From the NCBI RefSeq assembly GCF_000002235.5, contig NW_022145599.1, positions 26,594,028-26,658,027 on the forward strand: DNA of 64,000 bases. Direction: 5' to 3'. Shown piece by piece: positions 33,201 to 45,152 of the stretch. Below the pieces are notes generated by a model, which saw only the letters and a program-made list of their open reading frames with translations, did no database searches and was not told the origin of the DNA. Position 1 is the first letter of the stretch, and every line of letters begins with the position of its first letter. The stretch comes from Strongylocentrotus purpuratus (lineage: Eukaryota > Echinodermata > Echinoidea > Camarodonta > Strongylocentrotidae). A program made the position numbers and the translations under genes.

Positions 33201-36200
33201 AGGATATTGTTACCCTGTTGGGACAGAAAGATGGGAGAAAAGTTATGAAATGACACTAGTTTCTATAATAATAATTCCGCTTTTATATAGCGCCTCGATA
33301 CATCGAAGCGCTTTACAGATATATTATTACCCCAGTCATCGGATTCAGGCATACCCGCACACAATGTATGCACATTATCCACTCCCTGGGGAGCATTCCG
33401 GCCATTTTACAAGTGCACACTTGCTCATTCAACCACATTAACTTTCGCATCCTACCGGGTACCCATTACCTGGGTGGAGAGTGGCAAATGTAGATTTAGG
33501 TCTTGCCAAAGGACATTAGTGATGCGGCGGGACTTGAATCCCGTACCTTGTGATCTGCAGTCGGGTGACTTATCCACTAGAGTGGACCACAACACCTCTA
33601 CAATATATAGATATCTAAATTGTATTCATCAAAAATATAGTGGGGTTGTGGGCCACTAAAAAAAAGGTAACATATACTGCCACCAGCACGTGTAGCAAAA
33701 TTACCACCCACACTGAAAGGATCATAGCTATTTTAATCACAGTCAATGTGGAAAAGAAGTATGTATAAACATACAAATGATGAGAATGAACCACAGCAGG
33801 TGCAATTTGACATTACCTCAATATCAATATTAATATTAATATGATGATAAATTTTATATATTTAAGTAATGAAAACAAAGGACTGGATACCTCAGTCTTG
33901 CTTCCACCTTAAAAAAAACCATACAGGCTTACAGATCTTTCCTTGATGGTTTCCCTGATAGTGATGCTAGAATTTATAACTCCAGCAAAGCATAGAGTCA
34001 ATGCTAATGCGTATTGACCTCTAGCGCTGTATACTTGCTGAGAGGCAGGTATAACACACAAATACACACACCACCCACTATTGCACGCTACATGTAATGC
34101 ACACAATGAATACAAAGTGGCTGATTGGCAAGTTTGACAGTAGACTCACGATTTGAATTTTCAAAATATTTTTTTAAACATTGTTAGGTTGAAAAGATAT
34201 TTAATATAATATAATATAAAATGCTATTTAGGATCATTAATTGTCACTTAACTCAGTTGAGTTATGTACAGTGGTGTTTGAAATGTTGAAAATCAATAGA
34301 ACAGTTTTTAACACACAGCCAGGATGGTAATGCATCTATGTGTGCAACTTATTAATTCCTAGTTGAAATGTTACTTTCCTCCAACAGATTGTGAATGAAC
34401 TAATCTTACCTGTCCACTGCAATCATCATCGGTCTTGAGAGGTTATTGGGGTAAGGATGAGCCATCATAGCAATGTCCATGCCTTCAAATGCTCCAGCAT
34501 TGATGAGGTCAATCTTGCCCCCTCCCCCTTCCTCCGCAGGAGTCCCTAGGACGGTCACCTACACATTACAAGTTTTGAAAGTGAAATAAGAATTCCTGTT
34601 AATTCATAAAAGCAAAGGTTCCTGATTTTCCCATGGTTTTTCCTTATTGAGTTTTATATCTCCAGGGTCGTTGAAGAGGTACATTATCTCTCTCCCTCAG
34701 GTGTTCTGCAAGGGGCAGGCCCACATCCCTGATAGAGTTTCAATATTGGACACAACATCCCTATTTTAAAAAATTGGAAATGATTACAGAAAAAATTCTG
34801 TTATGTTTTATATTGCATCATGCAGTCATAAGACAAATTTTACAATTAACTAAAATAAATACAGTAACCTAAATGGTGGGAGAACTGTCTATGAGCAAGG
34901 TTGACAAATGTCATTTTTATTAAAGACTTTCTCATGCAAAATGTTTTTTTCTGCCCATTTGGTCAAATGAGATTTGATCATTCTTGTCACAACCTTCCTG
35001 CCAACGGTTTTCATCTTAATGAACATATGACATATCAAGGACAGTCATACTAGGACAAATATATTCATACTATATTTTAGATTACATAACTTGCCCCTCC
35101 CCTGTTCCATAGCCAAAGGCTTGATACCAGTGGAAAACATCATGTCCCTTGAATACGACGTTATTTTCAACCCTACAGACAGCAAACTTTAAATAGGGGC
35201 ATCTTACCCTAACACCCCTACAACATCACCCCAGTTTGACAGATTAGACCATAATCTTATTTTCATATACCTCTTACCCTTCCAATTGGTGTCCCTCCAA
35301 ACTCTAATGCAGCTTTGATCCCTAGACCTGCGGCTGCTCCACACTCGGCGATTAGATTGTGTCCACAGGCGTGGCCAATTTCGGGAAGAGCATCGTATTC
35401 ACAGATTACACAAACATGGACGCCACCATCCGTCCCATATGTAGCCTTGAATGCTGTCTCTAAATGATAATTTCTTGTCACCTAGCATTTAAAAAAATAT
35501 GTTTATAAGAACTGTCAATATAAAAATACAAATACTTTCAATGGAACAAAAAATGTTTTATACAACCAATTTCTACAAAGCATGTCCATAGATTTGAGTA
35601 AAGAACCTGCATGTATAATAGTATATTGAGAAATCTAGTGTGATAAACAAATGCATGCAAAGTACTATTGCATAATCTCTATAAAAAATAATGCAAGGTT
35701 ATGGTCTATATTATACAAATAATGAATGGTTATGAGTTCAATAGTGCGAATATGTTCATGAGTTGAAAGATTAACATTCTATTCAACGAGGCGTCAGCCG
35801 AGTTGAATAGAATTAACGTTAATCTTTCAACGAATGAAAATATTTGCACTATTAAACGAATGAAAAACATTCATTATTTGTTTTATACAACATCGAAGAA
35901 GACCTAATAGAACGTTAATCAACAAATTATGCTTTACTCCTTATAAAGATAAATTACAGTTCGAGTCAAGCCTTCTCAATTACATGCAGATTGCCTTCGC
36001 GTCAGATACACGCAGGGATACGCGCACATGCAGCAGAGAGATACGCAGTCTGCATATAACCAAAAATGCACGGCGCATATAACCAAAAATGCACGACCGT
36101 GCAATATACCATCTATTGAATATCATGTGACCAACAATCGTCCAATCAAATGACAAGGATCCACGTAGGTGTTGTATAAAAATATATAATCCTCTCCTCT

Positions 36201-37042
36201 TTGTCTTCACCCTTCATTTCATTTGTTGAGATTTCATTGTTTTGTCAACAAAATTAAATAAGGTTAACACCATAAATTTATATGCTACGTACGTGCACTC
36301 AGACAGTTCAGTCTCATGATCTTATCTTTATTGTCCTAAATGAGTTACAAGATTGTTTTGATTGATCAATTGACTTTGCCAGAGTTTAAAGAGTGCCAAT
36401 CACCTAAACAATCAAATTGTGTACAGCTAAAATGTGTAAAATCAAACTCGAAAAATTTACTCAGCATTCTAAGAGCAGTAGGTTAAGGATTACCGGTATG
36501 AGAAAAAAAGAATGACATATGACCTGATCGCAGAACGCAAGTATGAATTGGGGTCTATGCAGGCAATATAATTATGTGTGCAGTATGTAGCAGTGATTAG
36601 TCTACTCCAACTAGCTTCTTTCTTTCATTTTTTTTTTGTCATATACGAAAATATCATTTGTTGTTTTTCTCCTTAGTTTTTTCTCCCTAGGGGCATTATA
36701 TACTCAAAATACATGTATATTATGGATAGTAAATTACTACAAGTCCTCTAAAAAAAATAAGGCCCTCCATTCAGTCACACATTTTGAAAAAAATGACCGT
36801 TTTAGCCATTACCTCAAACTACTTACCTCAAACCCTTCCTTCTCGAAGAAATCTGTGAGGACCTTGTGGGCATAGCGTTCTTCAAAAGCCAGCTCGGGAT
36901 GGGACCAGATGTCCTGACTGAGGTCATTCAGGGTCGAAGCAGATTCATCAATCTTAGTCTTGACTGCCTCTCTCCTCTTACTCCACATGTCTGAGGTAGC
37001 CTCTGCTTGCATCGTGGTTTCTACATGTACAAATGTGGACAT
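30004..37042 (-). CDS. PM20D2: PM20D2-like M20-family metallodipeptidase, gene C
   Basis: Seven coding exons, in transcript order: 36827-37042, 35278-35481, 34410-34558, 33072-33214, 31393-31547, 30497-30722, 30004-30149. They sum to 1239 nt, a 412-aa protein from the ATG at 37042, which has an in-frame stop just upstream. A 402-aa form from the ATG at 37012 is likelier if the acceptor 'catgtag' at 37021 is used. Motifs: [50 protein letters not shown] and [16 protein letters not shown]. The N-terminal half is the most diverged of the three genes. Exons 5-7 almost match gene B. Exon 3 ends in [10 protein letters not shown] where A and B have a different stretch. The role is a family-based inference: cytosolic zinc-type dipeptidase. 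Confidence 0.88.
31010..31200 (+). pseudogene. Decayed non-LTR reverse transcriptase fragment
   Basis: The plus strand encodes [13 protein letters not shown], the conserved reverse-transcriptase block of LINEs (usual form [13 protein letters not shown]). A one-base shift then gives FFIYTNNLP, and [14 protein letters not shown] residues follow near 31176. The fragment lies in intron 5 of gene C, antisense to the gene, and is absent from the same intron of gene B. It is far too short and broken to function. Confidence 0.8.
31662..31993 (+). mobile_element. MITE of the AAGGTAAAGACCAGT family in intron 4 of gene C
   Basis: It begins 'aaggtaaagaccggtagtgg' and ends 'aactggtctatacc', followed by TTAA at 31994-31997. 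Internal stretches match 37654-38011. A 133-codon open frame across it (31536-31937) is fortuitous. The same intron site in gene B holds a different MITE. Confidence 0.7.
32222..32445 (+). repeat. 5'-truncated SINE of the GTCCTTTGG family
   Basis: The body runs from 'actaatgtcctttggtaaga' to 'gagcgctatacaagaaccca', followed by an (ATT)n tail. It matches the fuller copy at 59635-59909. It lies in intron 4 of gene C; gene B has the uninterrupted flank near 19270. Confidence 0.75.
32632..33059 (-). mobile_element. RTE/BovB-like LINE C-terminal fragment with inverted 5' end
   Basis: The minus strand encodes [20 protein letters not shown], then [20 protein letters not shown], then [14 protein letters not shown], with stops. 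This is the conserved C-terminal region of RTE-type ORF2. The insertion is flanked by AGTATT (32626-32631 and 33060-33065). Its 5' end (about 32970-33059) is an inverted duplication with arms of about 41 bases and a 7-base loop. It sits directly beside the exon 4 donor of gene C. Confidence 0.85.
33266..33605 (-). repeat. tRNA-derived SINE, minus strand
   Basis: Read on the minus strand, it starts with AGAGGTGTTGTGGTCCACTC, has a box B-like 'gggattcaagtcccgccgc', then the 'gtcctttggcaagacctaaa' body, and ends in an ATT tail at 33266. It belongs to the same family as 12580 and 59635. It is located in intron 3 of gene C. Confidence 0.8.
33960..34350. repeat. Copy of the gene C upstream module inside intron 3
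   Basis: The stretches 'actccagcaaagcatagagt', 'caatgctaatgcgtattgac', 'acttgctgagaggcaggtat' and 'gtttgaaatgttgaaaatca' recur in order at 37600-38285, in the 5' UTR intron of gene C. The last ones also recur at 24780-24870 upstream of gene B. The copy lies just past exon 3, and the 37.6-kb copy is interrupted by a MITE. Confidence 0.7.
35708..36180. mobile_element. Foldback-type MITE with TTATACAA ends
   Basis: 35716-35881 forms a near-perfect hairpin: arms of roughly 75-80 bases around 'gaggcgtcagccga', beginning ACAAATAATGAATG and ending CATTCATTATTTGT. TTATACAA near 35711 and TTGTATAA near 36173 would bound a larger element. It is located in intron 1 of gene C, with no coding potential. 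Confidence 0.6.
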
Positions 37043-37384
37043 GGAGAAAAATTAGGAAGGGACACACTGACACTCTTAAACTATAAGCAACTCTGATAAA
37101 ATGTCTATAAATGATCAATCGACCAGAAAGGCAATTAGACCTGTATTCCCAACCCAGCAAGATAAATCAGGGCTATAGGCACTAATTACAGCTGTCAAGG
37201 ACACATGACATGGGTGTCTTAAATCTAAATCCAGACCCCAAAAATTACAAAAGCGTTGTTAAGCGCTTGGTGTTTACTTGCACTGGACTTGACATATTTC
37301 ACTATAGATCTAGACTACATTGATTGATAAGTGCTTAGTCTACATGTACTAAGCAAGCGGCTATACCGTTTTTGTACTTCTTAA

Positions 37385-37645
37385 TCATATGGCACGTACT
37401 CCTTGCAGCTGCAGCTGCAGTACTAGTACTACATCGTGTCAGCCATAAGCCATCACCACCACCCACTCCAGCAAAGCTACGTCAATGCCACCACCTACCA
37501 GTACCATTACCTGCATTATACACTCCAGCTTCAGCAAAGCAAAGCATAGAGTCAATTCATAACCACCTCCACCTACAAGTACCACCAGTACCATTACCCA
37601 CTCCAGCAAAGCATAGAGAGTCAATGCTAATGCATACCGGTATTG
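37385..37645. repeat. Irregular CCA-rich tandem repeat
   Basis: The motifs 'cccactccagcaaagc' and 'accagtaccattacc' recur three times or so with variable spacing, next to a (GCAGCT)n run at 37408-37426. It lies in the presumed 5' UTR intron of gene C. Confidence 0.6.
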
Positions 37646-37653
37646 ACCTTTAA

Positions 37654-38011
37654 AGGTAAAGACCAGTTATGGTCATGCGAATTGTGAAAGAAACGTTGTG
37701 GAATCGATCAGAAAAGGTTGATCATCTAGCATCTAGCATCTGCAAGGTTCTGGAATCATCAAAATGATAAGAAATTTGGCCCATTCTTCGTAAAGTTACA
37801 AGCACTATACACAGAAAGATGTATATGGGACTACCCTATATCTCTCACAGTCCATGAGAGAAACAAATTTACCAAATATATGAATTAGTAGGCGGTTTCC
37901 CAGCAAATTTTTTATCATCATGTATTAGTCAAAACATATTCACATGATTGGTAATGAGAGCTTCCATTTCATTTTTTGAAATTGGGGCGTTTCCAATACT
38001 GGTCTTTACCT
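37654..38011 (+). mobile_element. Complete MITE of the AAGGTAAAGACCAGT family
   Basis: It is flanked by TTAA (37650-37653 and 38012-38015), with inverted ends AGGTAAAGACCAGT and ACTGGTCTTTACCT. It is 358 bp. The paralogous stretch at 34015-34025 lacks it ('tattgacctctagcgctgta'), giving an empty site. Relatives lie at 19528-19941 and 31662-31993. Confidence 0.85.
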
Positions 38012-38498
38012 TTAACACTGAATACTTGCTGTGAGGCAGGTATTATACACAAATTTACACACCACACAATATTGCGTAGACTGCACACAATAGGACCGAT
38101 TGTATTGATCGGCAAATTTTACACTAGACTTACAATATTAATTTTTTTTTTATTCTTTTTAACATCAGTAAGTTAAACAAGTTGTATTTTACTGTTATTT
38201 AGGTGTCATTAATTGTCACTAAAGTACAGATTTTGAGTGAAATTAGTTGAGTTTTGTACAGGGGTGTTTGAAATGTTGAGAATCAAATACCGCCAGGATA
38301 GTAATGCAGCGCGCTAATTGTGCCATACATTACCTCCCTGTCGAGTCGTTTGGTTTTGTTCCGGTAAAACATATGAACTTAGATCTATACCGACATGGGT
38401 CTGGAACTATTGCCGAAGTTGTCTTCAAATTGTAATTAGAAAGTGATACCTACTGATTGTATGATACTTTGCATTCGGAAATCGTGCAATTATCTTAC

Positions 38499-38660
38499 CT
38501 TTGCGCAGTGTTGCGAAGTTGGTGGGTTGCTCTTTTGTCAGCTGTAACACTAGGCTACACAAGTACTCGCACGGCCAGCTAGCTAGCTAGCGGTCCCGGA
38601 AGTGGGCGGAGCTTCTTATGTTATTATTTTTCTCGCCTGCGAAAAGCTTGACGATCCCTG
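38499..38660 (-). promoter_or_regulatory. Probable promoter and non-coding first exon of gene C
   Basis: The donor ACTGCGCAAAG|gtaaga lies at 38498/38499 on the minus strand. Upstream are an 'agctagctagctagc' run (38577-38591), as in gene A, and a GC box, GTGGGCGGAGC (38601-38611). An in-frame coding start is not seen, so the exon is taken as non-coding. The transcription start is not determinable. Confidence 0.5.
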
Positions 38661-39180
38661 CCAGAATCCCTTCCCAGTGGTGGTGGTGAGACGACAGCAT
38701 TCTCCATGAAACTCGGATAAATTATGGGAAAGATAAAAAGAACTAATTGACCCTACACAACACATTCCTTTTTGTCCCCTTTACTTTTCCGAATCTTGTA
38801 AATAAGTGATTCTCATGATTTGTTTTTTAACAAAATATAGTCTATAGGTCTACACTGTTGGTCATAATGGTGGAATAATTATTTTTACCCCAATTTATTG
38901 AATGATTTTGACAATGATTTATTCCTAATAGATCTGGATACTAATATACATTCTAGTGTATCTGAAATGTAAATGAAAATGAAGAAGACAGACAATACCA
39001 ACAACAAAAAAGAAGCCAGTAACAAACATTGACCTGAAAGACATGAGAACAAATATATGGATTGAACATCTAGGCACAAAACTCTCAAATGTGAAGAGTT
39101 TGTCGATATAATCAACCCCCCTTCTCTTCTCTCTTGATCCTAAGCCTCTCTCTAGTATCTTCCTCCTCGATCTTCTCCCC

Positions 39181-39220
<40 letters not shown>

Positions 39221-40016
39221 TTTCATTTTTCTTCTATTCAGGCAATATTCAAATTTCACTTCTACCTATGTTTCTATAACTAGTCTGTGACAAAGGAAAA
39301 TGATCTGAGTGACATCGTTACTAACAATGTACGTGTTTATCACATTAAGCTTGGAGAAGTTTTATGACATTACATCTTGACAAATTAATATTCATGAAAA
39401 TCGAAATGCTCTCAGCAAGTTTATTTTCCGGTTTGCTAAGGGAAGAATACAAAGAAATAAAAGTTACTATTATGTGTACGGTATTGTTTTTTTTACAAGA
39501 TTCATTTTAGTTTCAAGTTCAAGCTCTTTTTATTCAAAACCACACAAAATATTATAACCTTTTACAAAAAACAAAACTCGTGATAGTAGATCAATCAACA
39601 TTTATTAACTTGATTGCATCATAAAATGAATGGTTTTAGCCTTTTAGGACCCCTTTAGAAGTGTTTAGCAGGCTTTTTAAATTTTTCATTAAAACATCCT
39701 TACGTGTCGATGCTAGATTGCATCAATTTCTATCGCGTGATCATATGCCTCAAACAACAAAATAATTCCTAATGGAGGCCACAATATGTTATTTTTGTAT
39801 GCGTGTCGCTAATTCAATAGAATAATGTTTCCATTGATTACTTGCCACTCAATTTCTTCATTCAATATGTCAGGGTCATCAGGCTGACATTTGAAATAAT
39901 ATTTCACTGTAAGTAATTTTCATGATATAAGCCATGACGGCATCTTTAATTCTACTAGAAGAAGAACAAATTCATAAAAAGCTGATCACATACACGCACA
40001 CACGCACACACACACA
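38661..40016. other. Intergenic, no gene seen
   Basis: Contains a (CT)n microsatellite (39181-39218), a LINE-tail-like stretch at 39515-39560 ('gtttcaagttcaagctcttt') and an (AC)n run (39993-40018) abutting the next element. Confidence 0.6.
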
Positions 40017-40185
40017 CAGGGCTCGAATTACCCACCGGCAATCGGCAATTTGCCGCCATGCCCCTCTCACTGGCCGGAATGCCCTTTTCAAAATCAAACC
40101 GTTTACGGCCACAATATTTAATCCACAAAAGTTTTGCCGACATTAGAACTCTATATTTATAGTCATCGTAAGCCAACCCGACTTG

Positions 40186-43170
40186 TAATGTTCAAAAAGG
40201 TTTTGTTGCCCCTACGGAGCTCTAAAAACAATAATACTCGGCAAGGTTTTGTTGCCCCTCCGGAGCTCTAAAAACAATAATAGTCGGCAAGGTTTTGTTG
40301 CCCCTCCGGAGCTCTAAAAACATAATAGTCGGCAAGGTTTTGTTGCCCCTCCGGAGCTCTAAAAACAATAATAGTCGGCAAGGTTTTGCTGCCCCTCCGG
40401 AGCTCTAAAAACAATAATAGTCGGCAAGGTTTTGTTGCCCCTCCGGAGCTCTAAAAACAATAATAGTTGGCAAGGATTTGTTGCCCCTCCGGAGCTCTAA
40501 AAACAATGATAGTCGACAAGGTTTTGTTGCCACTCCGGAGCTCTAAAAACAAAGATAGTCGGCAAGGTTTTGTTGCCCCTCCGCAGCTCTAAAAACATTG
40601 ATATTCGGCAAGGTTTTGTTGCCCCTCCGCAGCTCTAAAAACATTAATAGTCGGCAAGGTTTTGTTGCCCCTCCGGAGCTCTAAAAACAATAATAGTCGG
40701 CAAGGTTTTGTTGCCCCTCTGGGGCTCTAAAAACAATAATAGTCGGCAAGGTTTTGTTGCCCCTTCGGAGCTCTAAAAACAATAATAGTCGGCAAGGTTT
40801 TGTTGCCCCTCTGGAGCTCTAAAAACAATAATAGTCGGCAAGGTTTTGTTGCCCCTCCCGAGCTCTAAATACAATGATAGTCGGCAAGGTTTTGTTGCCC
40901 CTTCGGAGCTCTAAAAACAATAATAGTCGGCAAGGTTTTGTTACCCCTCCGGAGCTCTAAAAACAATAATAGTCGGCAAGGTTTTGTTGCCCCTCCGGAG
41001 CTCTAAAAACAATGATAGTCGGCAAGGTTTTGTTGCCCCTCTGGAGCTCTAAAAACAATAATAGTCGGCAAGGTTTTGTTGCGCCTTCGGAGCTCTAAAA
41101 ACAATAATAGTCGGCAAGGTTTTGTTGCCCCTCTGGAGCTCTAAAAACAATAATAGTCGGCAAGGTTTTGTTGCCCCTCCCGAGCTCTAAATACAATGAT
41201 AGTCGGCAAGGTTTTGTTGCCCCTTCGGAGCTCTAAAAACAATAATAGTCGGCAAGGTTTTGTTACCCCTCCGGAGCTCTAAAAACAATAATAGTCGGCA
41301 AGGTTTTGTTGCCCCTCCGGAGCTCTAAAAACAATGATAGTCGGAAAGGTTTTGTTGCCCCTCCGGAGCTCTAAAAACAATGATAGTCGGCAAGGTTTTG
41401 TTGCCCCTTCGGAGCTCTAAAAACAATAATAGTCGGCAAGGATTTGTTACACCTCCTGAGCTCTAAAAACAATAATAGTCGGCAAGGTTTTGTTGCCCCT
41501 CCGGAGCTCTAAAAACAATGATAGTCGGCAAGGTTTTGTTGCCCCTCCGGAGCTCTAAAAACAATAATAGTCGACAAGGTTTTGTTGCCCCTCCGGAGCT
41601 CTAAAAACAATAATAGTCGGCAAGGTTTTGTTGCCCCTCCGGAGCTCTAAAAACAATGATAGTCGACAAGGTTTTGTTGCCCATCCGGAGCTCTAAAAAC
41701 AATGATAGTCGACAAGGTTTTGTTGCCCCTCCGGAGCTCTAAAAACAAAGATAGTCGGCAAGGTTTTGTTGCCCCTCCGGAGCTCTAAAAACAATGATAG
41801 TCGGCAAGGTTTTGTTGCCCCTCCGGAGCTCTAAACACAATGATAGTCGACAAGGTTTTGTTGCCCCTCCGGAGCTCTAAAAACAATGATAGTCGACAAG
41901 GTTTTGTTGCCCCTCCGGAGCTCTAAAAACAAAGATAGTCGGCAAGGTTTTGTTGCCCCTCCGGAGCTCTAAAAACAACGATAGTCGGCAAGGTTTTGTT
42001 GCCCCTCCGGAGCTCTAAAAACAAAGATAGTCGGCAAGGTTTTGTTGCCCCTCCGGAGCTCTAAAAACAATGATAGTCGGCAAGGTTTTGTTGCCCCTCC
42101 GCAGCTCTAAAAACAATAATAGTCGGCAAGGTTTTGCCCCTCCAGAGCTTTAAAAACAATTATTACTGGAAGGTTTTGTTGCCCCTCCGCAGCTCTAAAA
42201 ACAATAATAGTCGGCAAGGTTTTGCCCCTCCAGAGCTTTAAAAACAATTATTACTGGAAGGTTTTGTTGCCCCTCCGCAGCTCTAAAAACAATAATAGTC
42301 GGCAAGGTTTTGCCCCTCCAGAGCTTTAAAAACAATTATTATTGGAAGGTTTTGTTGCCCCTACGGAGCTCTAAAAACAATAATAGTCGGCAAGGTTTTG
42401 CCTCTCCGGAGCTCTAAAAACAATGATAGTCGGCAAGGTTTTGTTGCCCCTCCGGAGCTCTAAAATCAATAATAGTCGGCAAGGTTTTGTTGCCCCTCCG
42501 GAGCTCTAAAAACAATAATTACCGGAAGGTTTTGTTGCCCCTCTGGAGCTCTAAAAACAATAATAGTCGGCAAGGTTTTGTTGCCCCTCCGGAGCTCTAA
42601 AAACAATAATTACCGGAAGGTTTTGTTGCCCCTACGGAGCTCTAAAAACAATAATAGTCGGCAAGGTTTTGTTGCCCCTCCGGAGCTCTAAAAACAATAA
42701 TAGTCGGCAAGGTTTTGTTGCCCCTCCGGAGCTCTGAAAACAATAATAGTCGGCAAGGTTTTGCCCCTCTGGAGCTCTAAAAACAATAATAGTCGGCAAG
42801 GTTTTGCCTTTCCGGAGCTCTAAAAACAATAATTACCGGAAGGTTTTGTTGCCCCTCCGGAGCTCTAAAACAATAATTACCGGAAGGTTTTGTTGCCCCT
42901 ACGGAGCTCTAAAAACAATAATAGTCGGCAAGGTTTTGTTGCCCCTACGGAGATCTAAAAACAATACGAATCGGCAAGGTTTTTGTGCCCCTACGGAGAT
43001 CTAAAAACAATAATTATCAGCAAGGCTTTGTTGCCCTACGGAGATCTAAAACAATGATAATCGGCAAGACTTTGTTGCCCCTACGGAGATCTAAAAACAA
43101 TAATTATTGGCGAGACTTAATTGCCACTATGGAACTCCTAAATTAATTGGTGGGACTTAATTGCCGATAC
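40186..43170. repeat. Minisatellite, about 46-bp unit, roughly 60 copies
   Basis: The unit reads AGTCGGCAAGGTTTTGTTGC, then CCCTCCGGAGCTCTAAAAAC, then AATAAT. Copies are highly similar in the centre and diverge toward 43000-43170. Variants lacking the TTG of GTTTTGTTGCC, paired with 'ttattactggaagg' units, form a local higher-order repeat (42130-42360). Each unit contains overlapping palindromes, CTCCGGAG and GAGCTC. Confidence 0.95.
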
Positions 43171-43179
43171 GGAGATATG

Positions 43180-44110
43180 AAAGAATGTCTTCATCCAAAT
43201 GACTGAAACGTTTGGCACAAAAACCGTATGACTCAGGCTTAGTTTAATACCGGTAGTCGAGATCGAGACGAATCGTCTTCTTTCCCTAATAATTTATTAA
43301 AAACGTCTAAGCTTCCGCGCTTCCCTTGGAATTCAGAAAAGGATAAAGAGTCAAGAACGGTACAACGAATCGTCTTCTTTCTCTAATAATTCAATGAAAC
43401 GTCAAAGGGGGAAACTCCCCACTCCCTCCAGCTCTCCCCCCCCCCCCCATTTTTTTTTTTGAAAAGCATTTTAAAGAGAAATAGAAAGAAAGAGAGCAAG
43501 AAAGAAAAAATAGTTAACTACCAGTTTCTCAACAAAATAAGGTATCAAAAATTGCTCATCTGACCGTAATTAAACGCCTAAAACCCCTGAGCTTCCGTGG
43601 GCTCTGCCCCCGGGACCCAACCAAGGGCCCTTTGGCAGGCCCCTTGATACTCATCTGACTGCAATTTAGTGCCTAAAACCCTTGATCTTCTGGGGGCTCC
43701 GCCCGCTGGACCTCACGCCAATCAGTGTCGTGCCAGTGTCACAAATAAAGTATAAAAATATGTTCATCTGACCGTAATCAAATGCTTAAACCCCTGAGCT
43801 TCCGGGGGCTCTGCCCCCTAGACCCCACTGGATGCTAATCTGACGGTAATGTAATGCTTTAAACCCATGGGCTTCTGGGGGCTCCGCCCGCTGGACCTCA
43901 CGCCAATCAGTATCCCGCCAGTGTCACAAATAAGGTATAAAAATATGTTCATCTGACCGTAATCAAATGCCTGAAACCCCTGAAATTCAGGGGTTTCCGC
44001 ACCCTCGACTCCACCAGGGGCCCTGAGGCGGGCCCCTGAATGCTTATCTGACCATAATTTGCCTTCAACCCATGAGTTTCCGGGGGCGGACAAGGTATCA
44101 AAAGATGTTC
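43180..44110. repeat. Tandem repeat with 'gttcatctgaccgtaat' and 'gagcttccgggggctc'
   Basis: Several imperfect units of about 90-180 bp recur. Each pairs 'catctgaccgtaat' with 'aaacccctgagcttccgggg' and 'ctctgcccc' (starts near 43553, 43647, 43761, 43833, 43950, 44043). Short open frames here are by-products of the repeats. Confidence 0.8.
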
Positions 44111-44239
44111 ATCTGACCGCAGGCACGTAGCCGGGGGGGGGGGGGGCAGTGGGGGCGCCCCCCAAAAAAAAAGCCAAAAAAAGAGAGGAGAGAAAAGGAA
44201 GAGGACGTATGAAGAAAAAGGAGCAGACAAAAAACATTT

Positions 44240-45150
44240 TTGAAATTCAGACAAGGATTAAGAGTCGAGAACTGTACAACGAATCGTCTTCTTTCTCTAA
44301 TGATTTAATGAAACTTAAAAGCTTCCGCGCTTTACGCGTGAGGGGGAAAACTGTATTCATGCAGACGAGGATTATTTTCGAGAACGGTACAACGAATCGT
44401 CTTGTTTCTCTAATAATTAAATTAAATGTCAAAGCTTCCGCCCTTCGATCGCGCATGAGGTGGGGTAACTGAATTTAGACAAGGATTAAGAGTCGAGAAC
44501 GGTACAACGAATCGTCTTCTTCAAACGTAAAAGCTTTCGCGCTTTGCGCGCGCGGATGGGGGGGGGGGGGGGGGGAACTGAATTCAGATAAGGATTAAGA
44601 GTCGAATGCGGTACAAGGAATCGTCTTCTTTTTCTAATGATTTGATGAAACGTACAAGCTTCCGCGCTTTGCGCTGGAGGGGGAGGGGAAAACTGAATTC
44701 AGACGAGGATGAGGGGTCGAGAACGGTGTAACGAATCGTATTCTTTCTCTAATGATTTAATGAAATGTAAAAGCTTCTGCTTCGCGCACGCTGATTGGGG
44801 GGGGGGGGAACTGAATTCAGACGAGGATTAAGGGCGAGAACGGGACAACAAATCGTCTTCTCTCTCTAATGATTTAATGAAACGTAAAAGCTTCCGCGCT
44901 ACGCGCGGAAGGGGGAAAATTGTATTCAGACGAGGATCATTTTCGAGAACGGTACAACGAATCGTCTTGTTTCACTAATGATTTAATGAAACGTACAAGC
45001 TTCCGACCTTTGCGCGGGAGGGGGGGGGGGATGAATTTAGACGAGGATTAAGAGTAAAAAAACGGTACAACGGATCCTCTTCATTCTCTAATGATTTAAT
45101 GAAACGTAAAAGTTTCCGCGCTTCGCGGAAGGAGGGAAACTGTATTCATA
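44240..45150. repeat. Tandem repeat, about 113-bp unit, eight copies
   Basis: 'aacgaatcgtcttctttctc' recurs near 44281, 44393, 44507, 44619, 44735, 44850, 44956 and 45069. Between copies come 'gcttccgcgctttgcgcg', a G-run and 'gaattcagacgaggattaag'. Two earlier copies lie at 43266 and 43371. Confidence 0.9.
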
Positions 45151-45152
45151 CG

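Noticed and set aside
40186..43170. CRISPR-like regular repeats
   Set aside because: The whole 46-bp unit is conserved with no unique spacers, and the genome is eukaryotic. It is a minisatellite.
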